10,897 bases of DNA from Candidatus Tectimicrobiota bacterium. Lineage in GTDB: Bacteria; JACPSX01. The stretch spans positions 1 to 10,897 of the forward strand of contig JACPSX010000239.1 in the NCBI GenBank assembly GCA_016193065.1, read 5' to 3'. The notes below the pieces were generated by a model. That model did not search any database. It was given only the letters and a program-made list of their open reading frames with translations, and was not told the DNA's origin. How positions within the stretch are numbered: position 1 is the stretch's first letter; each line of letters begins with the position of its first letter. The position numbers were made by a program, and so were the translations under genes. Positions 6,820 to 10,897 of the stretch are shown here, piece after piece.

Positions 6820-6834
6820 GACGAGGAACTCGTC
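6820..6834. repeat. Short perfect hairpin GACGAG-GAA-CTCGTC
   Basis: A six-base stem with a three-base loop, 45 bases after the small basic gene. No U-run follows. It may be chance or part of a decayed coding sequence. Confidence 0.3.
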
Positions 6835-6884
6835 GCGGCGGTATGCTCAGGAGGGGGTCTCACTGAGTAGGAGGTGCCTGGAGT

Positions 6885-6909
6885 CGGCGCACGCGGAGAC
6901 CGTGCGCCG
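6885..6909. repeat. Hairpin CGGCGCACG/CGTGCGCCG before the acidic gene
   Basis: A nine-base perfect stem around CGGAGAC, 33 bases upstream of ATG 6942. It is GC-rich and lacks a U-run. It may act as a weak terminator for upstream transcription or as a leader structure. Confidence 0.45.
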
Positions 6910-6941
6910 GCGGCAGAGTGTTAGAGACTAGAGGAAAACCT

Positions 6942-7262
6942 ATGGACGAAGACGACAGGATCATCCCAAGTGGCCCGTTCAAGGGGAAGAAGGTTGAGTT
7001 CGCTCCCACCACGGGGATCGACATGTTTTTGGACATTGCCGAGGATTTCATGAGACGGATCTTTGATTTCGAACCGGGGAATTACCTCATCACGGATGAA
7101 TCGAGTCACTCTGATTTCACAGGTCTGGACGAGATGGATATGTCGGACATCCACAAGAAGATTCGAGAGGTATATGATCTGGATCCTTCTGACGTCCCAT
7201 CCGGAAATCTGCTGGAGATTTTCCTCCGGATTCACCGCAGCAAGTATGGTTCGCCGTCATAG
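6942..7262 (+). CDS. Small acidic hypothetical protein (106 aa)
   Basis: A very acidic soluble protein (23 Asp/Glu against 12 Lys/Arg). Features include IPSGPFKGKKVEF near the start, GNYLITDESSHSDF (46-59) and a C-terminal helix SGNLLEIFLRIHR. It resembles a recurrent but uncharacterised family with a YLITDESS-type motif; I cannot name a domain. ATG 6942 is chosen because AGAGGAAA lies a few bases upstream; the open frame extends only eight codons further. It stands between the basic 60-residue gene and the mazEF pair. No function is claimed. Confidence 0.75.
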   Translation: MDEDDRIIPSGPFKGKKVEFAPTTGIDMFLDIAEDFMRRIFDFEPGNYLITDESSHSDFTGLDEMDMSDIHKKIREVYDLDPSDVPSGNLLEIFLRIHRSKYGSPS

Positions 7263-7304
7263 ATAAGTCCTCGATCCGACTTGGAAGAGCACGTCCATCC
7301 TGCC

Positions 7305-7333
7305 CTTTCCCCCCATCGAGGGGGAAGGAATTG
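7305..7333. repeat. REP-like palindrome, family B copy 1
   Basis: TTCCCCC (7307-7313) pairs with GGGGGAA (7320-7326) over CATCGA. The right side, GGGGGAAGGAATTG (7320-7333), recurs exactly at 9353-9366. It lies in the 257-base gap before mazE. Confidence 0.55.
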
Positions 7334-7452
7334 GGTTTACAGCGGCCATCCGGCATGCTCCGCGGCGGACGGCTTGCCTCTTTCTTGTCGGGTGTCCGCC
7401 TCTGAAGTAGAGGATTAGATTTCCATATTAAGAGATTTTTCCCTGCTCGTGC

Positions 7453-7481
7453 TTGACATGTTGTTGAAGGCCCCTTAATAT
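7453..7481 (+). promoter_or_regulatory. Sigma-70 promoter of the mazEF-type operon
   Basis: A perfect TTGACA (7453-7458), a 17-base spacer and TAATAT (7476-7481, five of six matches to TATAAT). It starts 67 bases upstream of the antitoxin ATG. This is the best promoter in the window. Confidence 0.75.
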
Positions 7482-7499
7482 ACGTATTGAGCACGTATA
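7479..7499. promoter_or_regulatory. Candidate autoregulatory operator of the MazE/MazF pair
   Basis: TATACGT (7479-7485) and ACGTATA (7493-7499) are perfect inverted arms seven bases apart. They overlap the -10 element and the expected transcription start. A ribbon-helix-helix antitoxin bound here would block transcription, the usual autoregulation of toxin-antitoxin operons. The binding is inferred; the symmetry is seen. Confidence 0.6.
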
Positions 7500-7519
7500 C
7501 AAGAGAAGGGACCCGCATA

Positions 7520-7750
7520 ATGCAAAAAAAGCTAACCATCACCGTCAATGAGAAAGTGTATGAGGGCCTGCACAAAGTTGTGGGCCGCCGTCGCATTAGC
7601 CGGTTTATCGAAGAGTTGGTCCGTCCATACGTCCTGAACCGGGAGCTTGAAGCCGCCTATCAGCAGATGGCCAAGGACGAGGCACGCGAAGCAGAGGCTT
7701 TGGAATGGTCAGAGGCCACGGTTCGAGATGTCGGCGATGAAACGCGGTGA
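7520..7750 (+). CDS. MazE-like antitoxin, ribbon-helix-helix type
   Basis: A 76-residue antitoxin. Residues 1-40 fit a ribbon-helix-helix DNA-binding domain: the strand [15 protein letters not shown], then [17 protein letters not shown]. The rest is an acidic, flexible helix ([17 protein letters not shown]) of the kind that wraps and inhibits MazF. ATG 7520 is preceded by GAGAAGG. Its last 14 bases overlap the toxin start, which couples the translation of the two. It probably represses its own promoter through the inverted repeat at 7479-7499. Confidence 0.85.
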   Translation: MQKKLTITVNEKVYEGLHKVVGRRRISRFIEELVRPYVLNRELEAAYQQMAKDEAREAEALEWSEATVRDVGDETR

Positions 7751-8078
7751 GGTGTGGTGGGTGAACTTCGAAGCGGCTGTTGGTGGCGAGATTCGCAAGA
7801 AACGACCAGCAGTTATTATCAGCAACGATGCCTCAAACAAATATCTGAATCGTATTCAGGTTATACCACTGACGAGTAATGTTGATCGACTCTATCCAAG
7901 TGAAGCGCCTGTCACGCTGAAAGGCAAGCGGAGCAAAGCTATGGCGGATCAACTCACGACGGTCAGCAAAGCACGATTGATAAACCGAGTGGGGAGGCTG
8001 TCTGAGATAGATATGCAGCGGGTGGAGCGTGCTGTGCGCATGCAACTTGGCCTGTCCGGCCTCATGGAAGAAATCTAA
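7737..8078 (+). CDS. mazF: MazF/PemK-family endoribonuclease toxin
   Basis: A 113-residue toxin that cuts mRNA at short sequence motifs and halts growth when its antitoxin is lost. The family start [11 protein letters not shown] is present, then [11 protein letters not shown] with the conserved R23-P24, QVIPLTSN with T46 (R23 to T46 matches the usual catalytic Arg/Thr spacing) and [15 protein letters not shown]. The C-terminal helix carries [14 protein letters not shown]. The length is normal and the frame intact. ATG 7737 lies inside the antitoxin gene. TTG or ATG codons further upstream in the same frame would add non-family residues. Confidence 0.93.
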   Translation: MKRGEVWWVNFEAAVGGEIRKKRPAVIISNDASNKYLNRIQVIPLTSNVDRLYPSEAPVTLKGKRSKAMADQLTTVSKARLINRVGRLSEIDMQRVERAVRMQLGLSGLMEEI

Positions 8079-8154
8079 CCCCTTGGTGACACTGGTATGA
8101 AGCCCATGGCATCGGAAGGAGAGACCTCAGGATCAAGCGGTACCTGGAGGAAAC

Positions 8155-8394
8155 ATGAGGCAGCCGACAAAGCCCTTTGCCCTGTGTATTGATAACACCG
8201 ACTACCAAGCCTCGTTGATCGCCGGCAAGGTGTATCGGATCATCCGGGATCCGAAAGCGGCCAAGGACGATTTGGTGCGGATTGTGGATGAGAGCGGCGA
8301 GGATTACCTCTACCACAAGAGTCACTTCGTCTTCGTTGACTTCCCCAAGGCTGTCACGAAAAAGATACTGTCGCTCCACACTACGACGGTCTAA
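8155..8394 (+). CDS. Hypothetical protein (79 aa)
   Basis: A small soluble protein with a beta-rich pattern: FALCIDNTDYQASLIAGKVYRIIRDP, then LVRIVDESGEDYLYHKSHFVFVDFP. This recalls a widespread uncharacterised family with a VDESGEDYLYP-type core, possibly a small SH3-like barrel. GGAGGA precedes the ATG at ideal spacing, so translation is likely. It follows mazF by 76 bases on the same strand and could be co-transcribed. No function is known to me. Confidence 0.75.
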   Translation: MRQPTKPFALCIDNTDYQASLIAGKVYRIIRDPKAAKDDLVRIVDESGEDYLYHKSHFVFVDFPKAVTKKILSLHTTTV

Positions 8395-8472
8395 CCCGTC
8401 GTTGAACCCGCTGCGCGTTTGTGCTTGACTACATAACTGAATGGGACCCGAACGAGGGCAAGAGGCTGCGTT

Positions 8473-9189
8473 ATGAGTACGGAAGACAAGGTACGGCTGC
8501 ACCCGGGGTATGCGTTACAGGTGGCCGATTTGATGGCTCCAGTGGAGATAGCGGAAGACTTCACGCTGGGCGATTTGTGCCGGATCATTGACCACTTCGA
8601 GGAAATGGACCGCGAGACCTTCTCCGCCTTACTCCAATGTCCTCTTGAACCGTTTCTGGAAGAATGTCTGCGGCCACGGGATGCTGGCACTGAGCCCGGG
8701 TCCGACTTGCACTATATTCGCCTGTTCTGGGAATGCGAGTACGATCTGCGCACCGAGACCCGCTGGCCGCCCGTCACCTCCTTGTGGCTGCACGTCGACG
8801 GCGTCGGCGATATCTGGGAAGACCATCAACCGGGAGGACGCTTCTACGAGGAAGGGCGGGATTGTAGCCAGTGCAACCGCTATGCCGTCGAGATGACGCC
8901 CCTGTATGCCCTGCGCCACCTGCCTCTGCGGATCGATCCCGTCATGACGGTGCGACCGAGTCTTACCCTGGAGTCCCGCCACACGCCTCTGGACATTCCT
9001 GCTCCCGATGTGACCTTGCTGCAACTGATTCACGCCCTGTTTTGGGAGTTGTCGTTCTTCGGCACGCCGGAAGAGCGGGATGCCACGCGTGATGAACTGC
9101 GCCAACAGGTCAAACGGATCGACGCCGGTGAGGAACGATTGATCCCATTGGAGGAGTTCCGGAAAAAATTGGACGAGGAGACATCTTGA
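8473..9189 (+). CDS. Hypothetical protein (238 aa), possibly DUF6557-like
   Basis: A soluble acidic protein with FTLGDLCRIIDHFEEMDRET near the start, a middle SLWLHVDGVGDIWEDH, a CSQC pair (131-134) and a C-terminal segment LIHALFWELSFFGTPEERD followed by a charged helix. The WELSFFG-then-helix ending recalls DUF6557 proteins, but I cannot verify this. AAGAGG precedes ATG 8473 at good spacing. The frame is intact. It may extend the transcript with the gene at 8155, the gap being 78 bases. The function is unknown. Confidence 0.72.
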   Translation: MSTEDKVRLHPGYALQVADLMAPVEIAEDFTLGDLCRIIDHFEEMDRETFSALLQCPLEPFLEECLRPRDAGTEPGSDLHYIRLFWECEYDLRTETRWPPVTSLWLHVDGVGDIWEDHQPGGRFYEEGRDCSQCNRYAVEMTPLYALRHLPLRIDPVMTVRPSLTLESRHTPLDIPAPDVTLLQLIHALFWELSFFGTPEERDATRDELRQQVKRIDAGEERLIPLEEFRKKLDEETS

Positions 9190-9324
9190 GTGCTCAGCAG
9201 GTAGGTCCCGACTATTCCATGTTGGTGACCTCCCCGGTCAGTCTTCATGCATCCTCCGGGCCGACATGCCGTACCCAATCCTTGCAGGCAAAGGTTGGGA
9301 CGGGGAAGAACACCCCCATCCTGA

Positions 9325-9366
9325 CCTTCCCCACACGCCCAGAGGGTACCCGGGGGGAAGGAATTG
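9325..9366. repeat. REP-like palindrome, family B copy 2
   Basis: CCTTCCCC (9325-9332) pairs with GGGGAAGG (9354-9361). The interior palindrome GGGTACCC (9344-9351) is also part of the leader structure at 395-406. The right arm, GGGGGAAGGAATTG, repeats the one at 7320-7333. Confidence 0.55.
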
Positions 9367-9604
9367 AAGTGGATGCAAAGGTACATGATCCTGGCACGCC
9401 GAGCGATCCCGCAGTACCATAAGGGCTGTCTGGTTTCGAATCTCATGTGCGGAAGGACGACAAGGGCGGCCTATTTTGCTGCAGCCGGTGTGACGGTGGT
9501 GCCGCATGACGAGGCGCTGAGCTGGACGGCGCCCCAGCGGTCAGTTCCCTGGGCGAAATAGTATTGAAACAAACATATCTTAGCTACAGACTGCTCTTCC
9601 GGCC

Positions 9605-9633
9605 TTGACTCCGGGTTTTCTTTTGATCTACAG
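9605..9633 (+). promoter_or_regulatory. Weak candidate promoter for the binding-protein gene
   Basis: TTGACT (9605-9610) is followed after 17 bases by CTACAG (9628-9633), which keeps only part of the -10 consensus. It lies 150 bases upstream of the LivK start and is the only candidate in this leader. Confidence 0.3.
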
Positions 9634-9721
9634 TAGTTGTGCTCTTAACTCCCGATGAAAATCGCCCACCGGAATTGGTCTGCTCCAGGAACCATCTGTT
9701 GTACTCTGGCGGTGCAGAGGT

Positions 9722-9753
9722 GGGAAGGGGTAGGGGGGGACGGAACAGGGGGG
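9722..9753 (+). promoter_or_regulatory. G-quadruplex-prone tract in the livK leader
   Basis: Runs of 3, 4, 7 and 6 G are separated by AA, TA and eight bases. The first 18 bases alone (9722-9739) can provide four G-triplets with loops of 2, 2 and 1. The tract ends 30 bases before the start codon and 17 bases before the Shine-Dalgarno. Confidence 0.5.
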
Positions 9754-9783
9754 AAACCCGATCAGGCGAAAGGAGGCAGAAAA

Positions 9784-10897
9784 ATGATGAAGAAATGGAT
9801 CGCGTTGCTGAGCCTCATGGTGCTGGCGGTGGTTGCGTCACCCGGCGGAGCCCAAGCGCAGGAGACTGTAAAGTTCGGATTTCTGGCGTCGTTGAGCGGG
9901 CCCTTCACGATCTGGGGGGTGCAGGTGCGGGACGGAATGAAGATGGCCGTGGACGAGTTGAACGAAAGGGGCGGCGTGCTCGGAAAGAAGGTTCAGCTGG
10001 TGGAGCGCGACGACAAAAACAACCCGAATGAGGGGATCACGGCGTTCCGGTACCTGGTCGAGCAGGAACGCGTCAGCGGCAGGGGGAATGATTTCGAGCG
10101 ACGTGGGCCTGGCCGTCTCCCGGGAGGCGGAGTCCCTGAAGGTCCCTCACTTCCTGACCATGTCGGGCTCCCATGAAATCCTCAAGAAGAACAGCCGGTA
10201 CACGTTCCGGACGTGTCTGCCGGCGGCGCCGGAGAACATGGAGGCCGTCGCCGCCCTGATCAAAGACAAGAAATACACCCGGGTCGGCGCCATCATCGCC
10301 GACTATGCCTGGGGGCATTCCCTCCGGGAAGCTCTCGAAAAGCACATCAAGCCCATGGCGGGCGTCAAGCTGCAGATCGAGGTGGCTCCGGTTCCCGAGA
10401 AGGACTTCACTCCCTACCTGAGAAAGCTCCAGGCTTTCGATCCACAGCTCATCGTTGCCACGGGTCACCCCCCGGGAAATCCCACGATCACCCGGCAGGC
10501 GATCGAGCTGGGGATGAAGGCCCAGGTCATCGGATCCTGGTACCCCACGGAGTTCATGGTGCAAAGGGTGGGAGAGCTGATGTTTGGACGCTTCGTGGAT
10601 TATTCCTGCGTCGACCTTGAAAGCCCGGCGTACAGGCAACTGGCGGAAAAGTTCCATGCGATCTACAAGCGCCTGTTCGACAACAACGCCTTCTCCGGCT
10701 ACGTGATGGTCAAGATGGTGGCGGACGCGGCCCAGAAGGCCAAGTCCACCGACCCGAAGGTCGTGGCGGATGCCATCCGGAAGGGAAAGTTCACGCAGCC
10801 GGGCTACGGCTGGCCGCTCTCGTACACGGAGTGGGGGGAGATGAAGGAGGCCAGGCCGATCCTGTACACTTACGAGAAGGGAAACCCCGGGCCGATC
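9784..10897 (+). pseudogene. livK: LivK-type ABC transporter substrate-binding protein, frameshifted, 3' end outside the window
   Basis: A periplasmic binding protein of the branched-chain amino acid/HAAT family that delivers ligand to a LivHMGF-type ABC importer. The frame from ATG 9784 has a clear signal peptide (KKWIALLSLMVLAVV, likely cleavage after AQA at residue 25) and then VKFGFLASLSGPFTIWGVQV and GKKVQLVERDDKNNP. At about 10070-10087 homology moves to the +1 frame (from ATG 10088: ISSDVGLAVSREAESLKVPH), which stays open to the last base with YTRVGAIIADYAWGHS and QAFDPQLIVATGHPPGNP. Removing one G near 10077, or one from the G5 run, restores a continuous AGGMISSD-like reading. AGGAGG (9771-9776) is an ideal ribosome-binding site. 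The break may be a real mutation or a base-call error in a G-rich run. The ligand is uncertain. Confidence 0.88.

Larger units (their letters stand above)
9190..9783. other. 594-base gap without a convincing gene
   Basis: It holds a REP-like palindrome (9325-9361), a weak promoter candidate (9605-9633) and a G-rich leader (9716-9753). Short open frames on both strands show no family features or ribosome-binding sites. This is the likely right edge of the accessory block. Confidence 0.5.

Noticed and set aside
6775-6861. In-frame continuation after the stop of the 60-residue gene, reading ALTDEELVAAVCSGGGLTE
   Set aside because: It looks vaguely like a sigma-factor N-terminus (LxDEELVAAV) but is too short and ends at a stop. 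There is no evidence of readthrough.
8421-8600. GTG-started frame reading LDYITEWDPNEGKRLRYEYG, faintly like the start of a BrnT toxin
   Set aside because: The resemblance is limited to EWDP. It lacks the rest of the family motifs and overlaps the well-supported gene at 8473.
9186-9561. Two overlapping short frames (9186-9422 and 9364-9561)
   Set aside because: No ribosome-binding sites. They cross a palindromic repeat, and the peptides are low-information with no recognisable domain.

Overview
The window looks like a GC-rich bacterial chromosome segment, probably from an environmental, metagenome-type lineage. The high-GC MocR/PdxST/LivK genes and the many small G-rich palindromic repeats would fit Deltaproteobacteria (Desulfobacterota), Rokubacteria or NC10-like bacteria, but the window alone cannot fix the taxon. 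Every credible gene reads on the + strand. No tRNA, rRNA, CRISPR array, integrase or intact insertion sequence is visible.

Left part (1-3727): after the tail of an upstream gene and a 413-base repeat-rich gap lies a vitamin B6 locus. It holds a MocR/PdxR-type regulator (461-2008), pdxS (2212-3010) and pdxT (3137-3727). PdxS and PdxT together form the pyridoxal 5'-phosphate synthase, and a PLP-binding regulator of this kind would be expected to control them. The pdxS copy has lost about 28 central codons plus the reading frame, including the second catalytic lysine and the phosphate loop. As written, the locus cannot make PLP.

Middle part (3728 to about 9560): an accessory block of visibly lower GC with defence-like and unknown genes. 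It contains a helical protein of unknown function (4026-4727), the TIR protein (4985-6487), a small basic protein (6592-6774), a small acidic protein (6942-7262), a MazE/MazF-type toxin-antitoxin pair with a readable promoter and operator (7453-8078), and two more hypothetical genes (8155-8394, 8473-9189).

The outstanding gene is 4985-6487. Its N-terminal TIR domain carries the W-x3-E motif typical of TIR NADases. About 330 residues follow that align, largely without gaps, to the C-terminal half of the RNA polymerase beta' subunit (RpoC). This part keeps the four-cysteine zinc site with near-native spacing and recognisable jaw and C-terminal segments, but the trigger loop is cut short and the catalytic NADFDGD region is absent. 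It therefore looks like a non-catalytic polymerase mimic attached to a TIR effector. A plausible reading is a defence protein that senses phage factors binding RNA polymerase; that role is inference.

Right end (9784-10897): a LivK-type branched-chain amino acid or related small-molecule binding protein. It has a signal peptide and a G-rich leader with quadruplex potential, is broken by a frameshift near 10070-10087, and runs off the window.
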